DNA of 64,000 bases from Ambrosia x helenae (GCA_030844895.1 JAUTDX010000152.1:1-64000); one strand, 5' to 3'; counted from the first letter of the stretch, positions 32,956 through 45,424 are shown. The notes: generated from the letters alone by a model not told the origin. Program-made: numbers and translations.

Positions 32956-35900
32956 GCTATGGTATCAGAGCAAAAGGCTCTTTCCTGTAGAAAACTTAAA
33001 CATAGTAATTAAGGCCTGTGAGGATTGGGTAGACTTAAGATAGGATTTAGTTTCATATGCATCCTTATTAGTTATCCCTTCTATATTCTTATAATCGAGT
33101 CCGTATTAGCAGGTGAACTCGTCGTCAAATTAGTGTCAACCAATACTCTTTCCAAGCACTATTTCCGTAGGTAAACCTCGTCGTATGAAATTTTAGAGAC
33201 ATCTAAATTTGAAAAATATTCACATATGAAATGACAGTTAAAGTATTTTGTCTAATTAGGTTGAAAGAAAAATTGTTTTTCGAATAAATACTTTATCGAA
33301 AGAGTTAAAAAAGTGCCACTCTTTTTGAACATATGACTAGCACTTTCAAAAAAAAAAAAAAAAAAGAAAAAAAAAACCGCACCATCTTACTAAATCTTTT
33401 CACAAAATACTATCAAATTTTCTTTTATATACTTCTTTAATAATTTTTTTTTTAAAACGTTTTATAAAACTTGTCATCAGATATTTCCTTCTTTTACTTG
33501 TATACTTCAAATAATTTTTCAAGGATAGTTATTTTAACACAAGGATAAATATTTAGATCTTTGATAAATAATACGTTTGGAGTTATAAAGTCAACCGTTT
33601 ATGTACAACTTAATTAGTTACTTATTTTAATATATGACCAGTGTGTAAAAAAAAACTTATGGTTATATACATACACACGTTGGGCAAATAAAATATTTAA
33701 ATGGATTTGCTTATCATCTAAGTGATAGTTATATCTAGAAATACTATATGCAATTGGACTATTTTAATTAAAAATGAAGCTAAGTTAAATATATTTTGAT
33801 ACTTAATTTGAAAACAATACTTTAAAAACAAGATTAATTCCTTATAGTTTTTAAATTTTAAACCACGCTTTTCTAAAACAACATGCGTTGTTCACGTGAT
33901 GAATTGGTTGACCCGGCATAGTTATAGTTTTCAAATAATATTTTTAATACATCATCTCTAATTCTATTTATTCGGAAGTCTAACTCCATAAGTCGATTAA
34001 TTCTACGCTTCTCGTAAGATGATCTCGAACGGTTAGGCTAGATTCTTAGTCTCGGTTAGAATTACCTTTGCTAGTAACCATGAGATTAATAACCTTTAGT
34101 TTATATGCGAATATCTCGACACCGTTTTTGAGTGAACTACCAGTATTACCATCCGACCATTAGATAAAGTTCAATGTTAACGTAGTCTCCGGCATCGAGC
34201 CATTATTGAAAGCACCGTATGAAGTCAACTATCCGATGCTCAACTTGAAGTCAGTTGCACTACATACGAGTCCTATTTCCGTATAATAACATGAAAATAC
34301 ATCGGCTGTTAAAACCTACGAAGAAGATAAGAGTTAAAGTTAACTTTAAGTATGTGTAAAGAATATAATTTTTGTGTTTAAGACACTTTACTAAACAATT
34401 TAATTTTCAAATACAATAACCTTGTTGGTTAAAGTTGTCAGACTTGTTTAATTATAAATATTGTGAAAAAGATGATAAAACTATTTGTGAAATTATTTTA
34501 TTTATTTTATAAAATATGGTTTCTTTAGATATTAGCTTACGTAAAAAGGGTTTATAAAGTTACATGCTAAAATTGAACAATATGTAAAAATGTATCTTCT
34601 TTATTAATAAATTAAATTTTTAGAAGCTATGTACATGTACTTATATCTTAGACTGTTTTGGGTTGTTATCAAAATGACTTTTGCAAAATATAGTATAGAA
34701 TTTTATTTTGAATTTTTTTATTTATTTTCTTTAATAATATTTAAAGATGGTTATAAATTATTAGAATTCAATATACGAGTTTAATAATACATAGAATAAT
34801 ATACACCAAATGTGTTATAATTTTTATGAACCCTTGTTTTCAAAATTGTATTCAAATAACAAATTTTAGTTGTTCATATGTAAATAAATATGAAGGGACG
34901 CAAGTCCAATAATACAACTAATTACAGATTTGATGCTATGAACTTAAACCTATAAATCTTTCAAGTTTTATTGTTTACAAGTTATGCATGTAAATTGACA
35001 TAGTAAAAGGCTTTAATTTAAAATTAATAAGTTATCTTGTCACTATATGTATGGCAAGACATACTACAAAACTTTTGGCATATAATAAGTATGTCACCTG
35101 CCAATAATGAAATTTGATTGTCAGCAAGTTAGTGGCCCGTTACCACCGTCAGATACTCCCATTTGGAAATGGACGAGAGCTTGACATATTTCATTACATA
35201 TTAAGTATCTCACTTGCCAGCAAATGAAGAGGAGGATCACGAGCCAACATACTGTAACTGTCGCTAGATACTTTTCTTTGATCTAAATGAATTATACTAT
35301 AGGCCTGCCTAAGATGTTAAAAAATAATAATAATAACATTGTAGATTATCCATATCGTCTCACTTATTACCTATTTCAGTAGGGATTTTCAGTTAGTAAG
35401 TTATTCAGAAAATGTCTTTAGAAGATTATTCGACTCCATTGCACGCCTTCATCAATTGTTTAAGATAGAAACCCACACTTCACATCATGATTTTGGAAAG
35501 GCTTCCAAAATGCTTGGGGTGCGCGTCTGAAGTTTAGTACTACTTTCTGACCTCAGACTAAGGGCAATCCAGATGAATTATCCAAACGTTAGAAGTTATG
35601 CTTAGAACATGCACGTTAGATTAGAGTGGCAACGGGGATGAATACTTGTGCTTTATTGAATTCGTATACAATAATAGCTGGAAGAAGCTGGAGAAAAGAT
35701 TCTTGTAGGACCGGAATGAAAAAGTCACTATTGCACAAGAGAAGCTGAAAGAGGCTCGAAGTAGACCAAAGAGTTATGTAGACCTGAATGGACGAACACT
35801 TGAATTCAGAGTTGGAAACCACGTATTCTTAAAAGTATCACCTTGGCATGGCGTTTGCAGAATTGGGATCAGGGAAGGCTTAGTCCGCGTTATATCAGTT

Positions 35901-36641
35901 CATTTGAAAATTTTGAAAGAATTAGAGAAATGTCACATCGACTAACACCACTAATACCACCGCCTAAATTCTCGCACGCTCATAAGAGTTTTCGCGTATC
36001 CTTGTTGAAAGGATACAATTATCATTCGCTCCCTATTATTAGCTTTCTACAATCCATGAGGAATATCATATGAAGAGAAACATGAATATATGTTCTAGAT
36101 GGACAAGAAACAGTTATGCATAGGAAAATTATTATTTTTATATTATGTGGAGAACCACTCTGAATGCGAAGCAACTTAGGAAACCATAGAATCGGTTCGC
36201 TTAGCATATCCTAGTAACTTAAGTCATATGGCATTTAGTTCAGGTAACTGTGAACCTTGCTTTACGATCTGTGTTATTTTCCGTTGCTTCTGAGGCTATT
36301 TATGCTCTGATTTATGTAAATATCTCATAAGTATAATTAAGCATATCTCTATCAAAGATATCAGTGCCTATAGGTACATGTTAATGATAAGTATCTGTCG
36401 ATTTTTTTCATGCTTAGATATGTTATTATGTGTTATGGAGGACCACTAGGGCACGGTTGTAAGGTAATTAACAATTATGGTCATGAACATAATTGAGAAT
36501 TACAGGTACATATGTGCGCTTCTGGGATTCCTATGATTTAGGTTAGTGACCCCGTTATGAAACTCACAATTATTTTACTTTCGTGATCTTCCGTTTCCTG
36601 GCCTCCAAATTTCGAGACATAATTTTTAAGGGAGTAATAAT
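32956..36641 (+). mobile_element. Internal region of decayed Gypsy element C
   Basis: It starts with a primer binding site (TGGTATCAGAGC, 32960-32971). 33000-35390 is AT-rich with no recognisable gag, protease or RT. Integrase traces begin near 35400, with the C-terminal piece at 35616-36073. It ends with a polypurine tract at 36628-36641 before TGTAATACCC. It is too damaged to encode anything and is probably the oldest Gypsy copy here. Confidence 0.65.
35616..36073 (+). pseudogene. pol: Integrase C-terminal remnant of element C
   Basis: Across frames it reads FIEFVYNNS, then RTLEFRVGNHVFLKVSPW and LSPRYIS, and later AHKSFRVSLLKGY. These align with LEFQVNDKVLLKVSPWKGV and LNPRYVGPF of element 1. 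Multiple stops and shifts are present. No chromodomain-like tail is visible. Confidence 0.75.
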
Positions 36642-37064
36642 TGTAATACCCTCTGAATTATAAACTGTATATAATAATAATTAATAAACAATTCCTATTA
36701 AGTTCGTTCATGATATTTGATGCTTCGGAAATTCTTAATTAACAAAAAAAATAAAAAAAAATAAATAAATAAAGTAAGAGTCATAAAATTTATTCAGGTT
36801 ACAAAGCAACAAAATGGAAATCGTGGAATAAAACAAGTATATATAATACAGGGTAAAATAAAATAATAATAAGATGTGTTTAAGTATAAAAGAAGAGTGG
36901 GTTCATATGTACCCAAGTCTATTCATACGATTTTTTTGAAAATAACCTTGAACCTCTATTTTCAAATTTAGATTATATATGAAACTTCTGTTTAAGTTAT
37001 TTTTATGTTTTGAGTTTTGACTCATTAATTTCGAGGACGAAATTTATTTTAAGGGGGTAATAGT
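36642..37064 (+). repeat. Partial LTR or duplicated 3' end of the C array, with a second polypurine tract
   Basis: It starts TGTAATACCC after a polypurine tract and contains TATAAAAG near 36886. It ends with another TTCGAGGACGAAAT motif and polypurine tract (37051-37064), so two 3'-end modules lie 423 bp apart. It may be a recombination or mis-primed reverse-transcription product. Confidence 0.45.
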
Positions 37065-38587
37065 TGTAATAATCCAAATTTTATATCATTTTTTTTACCA
37101 AATAATAATAAATATGATATGTATAATTCAAATTTTAGTACATGTAGAAAAATAAAATATTTAATACTTGTAATTTAAACATTATTTATTAAGTAGATAG
37201 CAGGTAAAACAACTCATTTAAATAACAGGCATTTGAACAACGCTCGTTGTTGAGTATCGTTTAAAAGATATAATTAAAAAAAGATATCTAGACGAGTAAT
37301 GTCTAGTAGGTGAGATTTAGAGGAGTATTCAGTGTTATAGAAGACCAAAGTTGAACCCTATTCCGCTTTTAATAAAACTTAGATTGACGCGTAGATAAAA
37401 ATTAGCTTGTCTTAGCAGTATATATCGGAATTTACTAAAACGCTATAGGTTAAAAGTTATGAGAGAAAAACGAATTGAGCAGCTTAAATTAATTAATTAA
37501 TAATAATAATAATAATAATAATAAAACTAAGATAAGCATACGTGTATGTATGCATTAGAATAAGGTTAAGATAACACTATGTGTATGTGATAAGAATGAA
37601 GAACTTGGAGGCAAAGTTACATCAGATAGATATAAACATCTACGTAGGATTTGAGATAAATTCAAACCAAACTTGGAGGCCAAGTTTCGATACTGATTAG
37701 AGCAGTATAAAAGGTGACTGTCAAAATTTTCTTCTCACTCATTTCACTCTCACACACTTAAAAGACCTGATTGGAGCTACCTACGGTATGTTAGCCTACC
37801 TACATTACGTTTATGCGACGATACCCGATCAAGTGAATGTTGATACTACAGTCTTGCACTGAATAAGAGCGAGACGGTCCTGACACTGAATAAGAGTCGG
37901 ACCCGAGTATCGATAGTCTATCTCGTGATGTTTGTATTAAATACAATGGGATATGCTAACATATTGGATTTTTTTAGATAAAAATTAGGAGTTGCTTACC
38001 AGAAGGCCACCCTTATAACCTCTTTTAAGATAATTACTAAAGCCATAAACAAGTTTGCACTGGATTGGAACATTAAAGGTACAGATCCTAGGATTTATGT
38101 ATGTTATGGAGGTGGATAAAGGGTATGCCAACTCGCCATCTCATGTGATAAATATGCAGGAGTAGCTACCTGCATATTGTCAAGTTTTATGTTTAGCTCA
38201 TCAGTTCATCCGTATGGTACGATATTGTTCATTAAATTAAGTTGCTTCGCATCGTATCATTCTATACATCACATCTTGATCATGTTCCGGTAAATATTTA
38301 ATTGTTGTTGTTTTAAGCCTATTACTCCGTACTGAGCATTCGGCTCATTCCGTAAATTCTTTTTGTTTCACAGGTTCACAGGTTACATTGGGCGGGATAA
38401 AGAGAGAGAAAATAAAGCTTTGGAATAAATCCGAGGTTGAGTAAAGCTATTTAACGGTGTTAGTATTTCAAATCTTAAGTTAGTTTATCTAATGTTGTAT
38501 GCTTTTGACAAATAAATAAATGGAATTATGTCTTTTCTGAACCAATGTTATTGTGGCACGTCAGCCCATCCGGGTTGGGGTGTTACA
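37065..38587 (+). repeat. 3' LTR of the C array (chimeric)
   Basis: It starts TGTAATAATCC and ends GGGTTGGGGTGTTACA. 38150-38587 is nearly identical to the end of LTR C (32516-32955), but the upstream part, including TATAAAAGG near 37705, is unrelated to 30504-32515. It carries a (TAA)n run at about 37498-37523. No matching 5-bp duplication was found across the array. Confidence 0.55.
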
Positions 38588-38978
38588 GTATAATTCAGTA
38601 TCTGTACCGGATTACTCATCCCTAAAGCTATGGGGTGTGGAGACATGAAAAAGGTCATGTCTCCATGCCACCTAGGATGCCACCTCATCAAAATGATGTC
38701 TCAACATTCTTGAGACATGGGTGGGGTGTGAAGACATGAGAAACCCATGTCTCAAGCATTTATTGTTATTATTTATTTCTAAATATTAATTTTAACTAGT
38801 TTTTATAAAAGTAACAAATAAACAAAATAATAGTCAAATAAATACTAGATTTAAAAAAAAAAATTACAACAAATGCTTAAAAAAAATTACAAACCATCCT
38901 AAAAATTAAAAAAAATTACACATCATCCTAAAAATTTTAAAAAAATAACAAACCATCCTAAAATTAAATAGTAAAATA
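38588..38978. other. Harbinger-like subterminal region, no gene
   Basis: It holds two related blocks (about 38636-38665 and 38727-38757) with GGGTGTG followed by hairpins AGACATG/CATGTCT, then AT-rich sequence. It is probably the left subterminal part of the element that carries the transposase to the right. The exact terminus and its partner were not found. Confidence 0.4.
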
Positions 38979-40346
38979 TTAATCGTCGATTCCGTTGTTC
39001 CATATATATTCGATCAAGTCGGCTTGTAGATGATGATGGATGTGTTCGTTACGTAACGTGAAATCGTTTAACTCTTGTTGCATTGGGTCATCCGGAATAG
39101 TATTCTCCTCCACGGCATTTTCATCGAACTCACAAATAGCTCGGCCTTCGTCTTCGATGATCATGTTATGCAGCAAGATACAAGCATACATACAATAACG
39201 AAGCTTTTTTGGTGTGAAAGCATGTGCCGGGTTTGCGATGATGTGCCATTTTGCTTGTAGAACCCCAAAAGTTCGCTCGATATCCTTTCGCGCCGCTTCT
39301 TGAAACTTCGCAAATTTCTTTCTTTTTTCGTCGTGAGGGTGCTTAATACTTTTAACAAGTGTAGAATAGGTTGGGTATATTAGATCCGCAAGATAATACC
39401 CGTGCTTGTACTTCACCCCCGAAACTGTGAATTTTGAATCCGGACCGGTTCCTTTTCTAACATCATCAAACACCAATGATTGGTTAAGAACATTAAGGTC
39501 GTTATTGGAGCCGGGAACACCAAAAAAATGCATGCCAAATCCACAAGTCTTGTGACGCGGCAGCCTATAAGATAATAGTCGGGTGACCGTGATCGCCTCG
39601 ATAAAACATGCCACGCCATGCATTAGGGCAATTTCTCCACGGCCAATGCATGCAATCGTTGCTTCCAAGCATCCCTGGAAAACCATGCTTTTCGTGATGG
39701 AACTGATACAATTTCTGGATATCGTTCGAGTTTGGTTTTCTCAAATATTTTTTGCTGTAGATCTTGACAACACGCTTGGAAAACTTATACAAGCAATCAC
39801 GTGACGTTCTTTCCGACATCCATAAATACTCATCTCACGAGTCGGATGCCGTCCCGTAAGCTAGTTGCTGCAATGCTGCAGTGCATTTTTGATAAGTTGT
39901 GAACCCTCGCTTGCCTCTAGCATCGTTCCGTAATGTAAAATACGGGTCACAACTCGCCAAATCATCGGCAATACGTAAGAACAATCGACGGTTCATCTGG
40001 AACCACCGCCTAAACATCTGGTCCGTATACACCGGTTGGTCGGCAAAGTAATCTCTCATTAATCGCTCGTGCGCACCTACACGTATGTTGTTACCAAATT
40101 ACTAACATATATTTGAAGAAAAATTATACATTCTAAAAAATAAAGTTTCTAAATATGTATTTGAAGATAAATTATACACTTACCCTCCCGGTCTCTGTTT
40201 ATGGCCGTTTGTCTAGGTCGCGGTTGCGAGCTTACCTCGTCTTCCTCCGCCACGATTAATTGTGCCGCTTCCCAAACCGCGTTCACAAAAACCCGGTTTT
40301 CTTCGCTCGACGAAGATGAGGAATCAACCATTGGTAGGTATGACAT
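38979..40346 (-). pseudogene. PIF/Harbinger transposase (HARBI1-like), broken
   Basis: Exon 1 is 40346-40184 (from MSYLPMVDSS to NRDRE). A 107-nt intron follows (40183-40077, GTAAGT to GTAG), then exon 2 from 40076 (AHERLMRDYFADQP), in frame. Downstream are the helix-turn-helix-like region (MFRRWFQMNRRLFLRI) and the DDE_Tnp_4 catalytic domain. The three acidic residues are in GSNDCMHWPW, GVPGSNNDLNVL and RKDIERTFGVLQ. Breaks: a TGA stop at 39837-39835 after GTASDS and a frameshift near 39565 after HPTIIL. It ends at 38979. The DNA-binding Myb partner ORF of autonomous Harbingers is not seen. Confidence 0.88.
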
Positions 40347-40909
40347 TGTTGGGTATTTTTTTTTTAAAGAAAATAGAGAGTTTTTATGTTGGTTTTGGTT
40401 GATTTATGTTGGTTTATTTGGATGGTTGGGTTTATATTGTTGGTTTTGGTTTAAAAAAATAAAAAATATAAAAAGTAGCCGTTTGAAACAAACTAGCAGT
40501 TGGGTTTTTTTAAAAAAAAAAAGAGAAAAGAAAAATTGTGATTGGTCCGTTCCAAATGTTAAGGGAGGGACGGGAGGGACGTGGGTTCTCGAGAACGGGG
40601 AGGGGGGCGGTGTGGGGAATGAGGACGGGGCAAAAATGGGGGGACGGGGGAGGGGGGTTGGGGCGTCTGTATACCTGTTAGACTAATCTTAACTACGATC
40701 CCTTAGTTTAAATAGTTAATTTATTTAACTTTCATTATTAATAAACTGAAACTTGAAATTGAAACAATATAAAAGGCTACGCAGTGTGGGAACCGGCCTA
40801 GGGTCGGCGAGGCCCTTCCTAGGGCAGCCACACCGCCCCCTAGGTCAGTCCCCGTCTTGGACGTCTCCACAAGGACGACAGCGACGATGCTACTATGTGT
40901 GTATCTATA
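40347..40909. other. Intergenic, GC-skewed then AT-rich, no gene
   Basis: It includes a G-rich run (about 40560-40670) and a CCTAGG-rich stretch (40796-40850). No coding or terminal-repeat structure could be supported. It may hold the unresolved right end of the Harbinger element. Confidence 0.4.
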
Positions 40910-41780
40910 TCTATACTACATTGTAAAGGAGGATGCATTGACAAATATGTTCAAATTGTCCAAAGTTAAAATGACATACCAAAGGTTTCTTTATAATTTT
41001 CTAAATTTTACCGCTTTTCTTCCCTAAATGCCCGTAGAAGATAATCAACTTTTATATGAAAATAGAACTCACCCAAACACGGGATAACAATATTTTTGAA
41101 CAAATTTCAAATAATGGCGATGAAAGATAATAATTTATGTTACCACAATGAATAATCTTATCTTAGCTAAACTTGCATGAGTTTTAAAACTTTGTCAAAA
41201 TAATACTTATATTATAAACTCTTTTCATATATATGCGTCTACCCAGCGGCAAAGTGGACAGGATGGTTCGGCTTACTGGCTACATTCGGCAATTTTTTAG
41301 TTGTTGGGTCAGGTTGGGCAAGTCTATTACAAACTTACAAACCACAACTTTTAATTTCTAAATGGACAATGACCTTCATATGATAGTGTATACAATATCA
41401 TATTATTACTACATGCTTTTGTCATGTAAATGACTTTTATCATTTAACGAGGTGTCTTCAATGGCACAGTTATGTAGATATGCAATGAACGGATAGCTTA
41501 CACAAGAGTGAAATTTATGTTTATATTGACCTGTTACAGTAACATACCTTTGGTTTATTAAGATTTGTTTAATAATGAGTACATGGTTTTTGTGGTGAAC
41601 TGCAATCAGTTGTAAGTGACGGTGCACATTTCTTTCCTTTTCTTTCTACGAATACTTGTTAAAACATAGTGTGCACATTTCTATTCTTTTTGCATAACTT
41701 ACGACAAAAAACCTAAGTATCATAATGTTGTATTGCAACCCATTTGTGGATACCGCTGAACACGCGGGTAAACCCACTAG
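40910..41780. mobile_element. Short non-autonomous Helitron
   Basis: The 5' end TCTATACTACATTGTAAAGG and 3' end ACGCGGGTAAACCCACTAG have the Helitron 5'-TC and CTAG-3' signature, with a short GC hairpin near the 3' end (GGGT/ACCC). It sits between A (40909) and T (41781) with no target duplication, as expected. At 871 bp it encodes no Rep/helicase. Confidence 0.78.
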
Positions 41781-42575
41781 TATTATATTAATTTTTTAAT
41801 TAAAAATCAGTGTGGAGGACTGGAGGTCCATCACCCATTCATCCACACCCTAGGCTTATCTCGATCTTGATGGTCTTGTCCCACGCTGACATGGCGATGG
41901 TGTGACAACCGGCAAAATTCGGTCAACCGTTGACTGGCTCTTGATCATGATCCCTATATGCTTCGCATATACTAAGGTTGATTTTGGTTAAGTTGAGTTG
42001 TTACAAGTCCAACAAATGTCTTTCGTGAAGTTCGTGGATGTCTAGATGTTCTAAAGAAAGAATGCGCATCTTAACGCTAACGAACTGACATCAGTAAGAA
42101 TTCGTCAGAATGGACAAACTTAGAGTTATTACGTATAATAACGGCACGTATTTGTTGTCGAAGCGACCGGATGAGGAATCGGCTTGAAGTATGGATTAAA
42201 ACGTAGCGCTTGGAGAACGTGGAGAGTAACTGATATGAGAACCGGACATCGAAATGCGTGGTTTTAACCGCATTTATGCTTTCGAAATAATTATTTATTT
42301 TAAATAATATTAATTATTAAATATCGAAAGCTATCGGGTCGTTTAAATGGAGGAAACGGTAACCGGTTAGGATAACGCGATTCTAACGGACGCTCTGAAA
42401 GAACGCGTAGGATACCGATATTAATTATATTTTCGCTCGGTTTAACTTTATTTAAGATTACGAATTAAACCGACTAATTCTTATAATTAATTATGGAGCC
42501 TAGTTATAAACCGAGACGTTTCGCGAGATAACGGGTTCGAAACGCGGTATTTACCTACCTAATCCTAACCCTATC

Positions 42576-42583
42576 TATAAAAA
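42576..42583 (+). promoter_or_regulatory. TATA box of solo LTR F
   Basis: TATAAAAA followed by a CT-rich stretch typical of plant transcription start regions. Confidence 0.6.
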
Positions 42584-42649
42584 CCCCTTATCTTCCATCT
42601 TCTTCTTCATTCCTAACCTACAACAAAAATAAAACCCACAAATCCTCTC

Positions 42650-42758
42650 AAGCTCTCTCTCTCTCTAGAAATCCCTCTCTCTCTCATCTCTCACGTTTTC
42701 TCTCTCTACTCTCTCTCTAACTCCCGCTCGTCCCTCTCTCTCTCTCTCTCTCTCTCTG
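42650..42758. repeat. (CT)n-rich microsatellite
   Basis: Interrupted CTCTCT runs downstream of the TATA box of LTR F. Confidence 0.85.
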
Positions 42759-43456
42759 GATAATAATCAGTCGGCCACCACCCACCTAATGGTGGTGGCG
42801 GCGCACTGTTTCAGGCCCAAAAAGGGGCAGAGTGGATGCGGCAGCGGCATGGTGATGGTGGTGGAGGTGCTCGGAAGTGCTGAATAGGGTCCGATTGTGG
42901 CTGCATGTTGGTTTCTGGGCTTGGGTTCGGGAATTTCGGGGTCCGATTGGTGGTGTTTGGCCAAAGATGGCGGTGGTTGCTAAGGATGATGGCGGGGCAG
43001 GTGGTGTTCGGCTCCGGCTCGGGTCCGATGGGGCTCGGGTCTGGGTCAGGTTAAGGTTATGGTTGTTGTTCTGTTGTGGCTCGGGTTCGGACATACCAGA
43101 CCTCGTCTGGTTCTGATCTGGTCCGACCATGGTTGTCGATGGTGGTTTTTGGTTGCATGTCGGCCCGTGGTAGTTGCTGGTTCGAGTTGAAGGTATTAGT
43201 GGTATTTGGTGACGATGATGCTCGAGTACTGTTCAGATCAGGTCTGCGTGCTCGGGTTCAGTTTGGTTCCAGTTTGGTGCTCGGGTTCGGTTCAGAGTCC
43301 CGGGTGCATGGGCTAAAAGATGGTGCAAGTTGTGGATTCAAGCTCGGTTAGAAGTTGTTTCGGGTCAGATCTGATTCGGTTCGGGTCCGGTCAGATCTGG
43401 TCAACATCGGTCATGCATGCGTATAATATACGGTATATTATCTTGATTTGATGTTA

Positions 43457-43457
43457 T

Positions 43458-43498
<41 letters not shown>
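43457..43498. repeat. (TA)n microsatellite
   Basis: About 20 TA units within LTR F. Confidence 0.9.
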
Positions 43499-43500
<2 letters not shown>

Positions 43501-44220
43501 AGTGTATATATATACTATAGATACGAAACTAATGTGACTCACGACACGAACCAACATTGATTATATAATAAGCTATATTGTATATTAAAGACGGATTTGA
43601 TAATATTGTATATTGGACTGGACCGTTGGACTATGTTATATAATTATATCTATATATACTTATATATAAATTATGAAGTACATAATTATACAAGTATAAT
43701 TTATATAAAATGGCGAAATGTATAAAGTCTCGTTCGATGGAAATACGGATAAATATATTGAACGATATGTATTTGTAATTGATGTTTGGGTAAACTATAG
43801 ACAACTTGTGTTGTCTGGATTGTATAAAAACAGAGGAAACTCTGCCGAAATTTTATAAGATCCAGAGCACAACGAGTGCAATATGATTTCCTAGAAACAA
43901 ATGTACAAAACGAATATATTTATCCGATTCTATGATTAATAATGAGCTATACGTTTCGTAGCACTAAGTCCAACGTAGGTTACACACGAGTGGTAACAAG
44001 TGCGCAACTTGAGTACTACGTCGTATGTTAACACCTAAATAAGTCATGATTGGTTCGTGGAGTCACACCACTTTCTAGACTCGGATTCGTACATACGAAT
44101 CTAGATAGCTGGATAATATGCTTTTCGTGTTAGATCTTAAGGTGTCTTTGTTGGTAATTAGGACACAAAGATGTGAATAATGATTCAAGCGTTGATAGCT
44201 AACTTAGCAGGAATGTTCAG

Positions 44221-45173
44221 GTGAGTTCATGCCCCCACTCTTTACTGTTTTATAACTGTTTTCGGGGTGGAAAACATACTTGTTTTATGAAAGCATGTTT
44301 ACTATAAAACGTAACAAAGATTTGATTATACAGATTGGTATAAAAGGGGATAAAATGCACTGAATTGTACAGATTGGTACAAAAAGGGATAATTTGTACG
44401 AGAAGATACAAATTGGTATTTAATGGATAAATGGTATTATATGTTTTTCTCGACCCCTTTTCATTCAAATGTTTTCGGACATCTTAACAATCAGGGGATT
44501 AACATGCGGGTATGATGAATAAACTGGAAATATAGAATATATGATGCCCTTAGGATAAGTGCACCGGTGGGTACGTAGGGTAAACGTGACACCAGTGACG
44601 ACCGACGGGTTGCCACCCTCTCTCCCAGCACATCTTAATCATTAGCCTTCGGATAAGGCCGTTGTTTATGTTATAGTACTATTGGGTTGACGCCCCCGTT
44701 TTCATGATTTGACCGAGTCGAAATCTGCTTGAAAAATGAACATAACCTTCACAAGTACCTCTCACGGAGAGGCCAACACACGGGAACAAAGTTATGGATT
44801 GATTAGGAGCCTTTGGATCACATCATATGCTTGTATGACCTAGCTAGTCTACATAATTCTATTCTAATAATACGGAAATCATACGTCCTTTGTTTTAAAA
44901 GCTAAAGAAATATGAGTAGTTGCCTTAAAACCTGTAAATGCGACAATCGCTTTTTATTTTATAAAAACATGTTGGCATCGAATGTTTTGTTTTACTACTT
45001 CTGCTTTTAAATACATTTTAAACTATGGGAAGAAATCTCATTATTGAACAGGATGGTTCAGGTTGGGTGATTTATGGGAAGAAATCACGTCATTGAAAAT
45101 GGGTTTACAAAGTACAAATATAAAACCATGAACTCACCAACTTTATGTTGACGTCTTTAAGTATGTCTTTCAG
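44221..45173 (+). other. Predicted LTR intron in solo LTR F
   Basis: Donor CAG|GTGAGT at 44221 and acceptor TGTCTTTCAG|G at 45173 (953 nt). GGTGAGTTCATG (44220-44231) is exactly complementary to CATGAACTCACC (45127-45138). The hairpin is CAAC/GTTG (45138-45141 with 45147-45150), followed by TTGAC. CCCCC and CGGGG follow the donor about 30 nt apart. Confidence 0.6.
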
Positions 45174-45389
45174 GTTTAGATTTTGGCAATAGCATGGTTG
45201 GAATAGGCAAACATCTTGGAACTGGAAACCTTAGAGTTTAGAAATGGCGTTTGGAGTTCAAAGAGTCTTAGAAGTATATATTCCGTTGCGTAGTATTAAA
45301 GAGATCAACCCACAAGGATTTTCGGGGTGTGACAGATGGTCCTCCTCCCACAGTCCCACCCCCCCTACCTAAAACATTGTTTTTCAAGG

Positions 45390-45424
45390 CCCACTACACA
45401 TGGTCTAAGACCATGTGTAGTGGG
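45390..45424. repeat. Two Harbinger termini facing each other across one TAA
   Basis: Arms 45390-45405 and 45409-45424 are perfect 16-bp inverse copies (GACCATGTGTAGTGGG) centred on TAA. The right arm is the left terminus of the element at 45409. The left arm looks like the right terminus of an older relative, whose other end was not identified. Confidence 0.75.

Larger units (their letters stand above)
41901..45334 (+). repeat. Solo LTR F (Gypsy), TSD GATGG
   Basis: It starts TGTGACAACCGG and ends TTCGGGGTGTGACA, flanked by a perfect 5-bp duplication GATGG (41896-41900 and 45335-45339) with no internal region. The length is 3434 bp. A TATAAAAA box (42576-42583) sets plus orientation. After it come a CT-rich stretch (42650-42760), a GC-rich block (42767-43430), a (TA)n run (43457-43498) and a predicted intron (44221-45173). 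Solo LTRs form by recombination between the two LTRs of one element. Confidence 0.9.

Noticed and set aside
36642..38587. Simple two-LTR structure for element C with a 5-bp duplication
   Set aside because: The LTRs match only over the last 440 bp and no matching duplication flanks 30504 and 38587.
38588..40909. Exact termini of the first Harbinger element
   Set aside because: GGGGTGTGGAGACATG near 38636 looks terminal, but no inverse copy with a matching 3-bp duplication was found on the right.
42767..43351. Open frames on both strands in the GC-rich part of solo LTR F
   Set aside because: Low-complexity Gly/Arg/Val and His/Pro composition with no motif and no conserved start.
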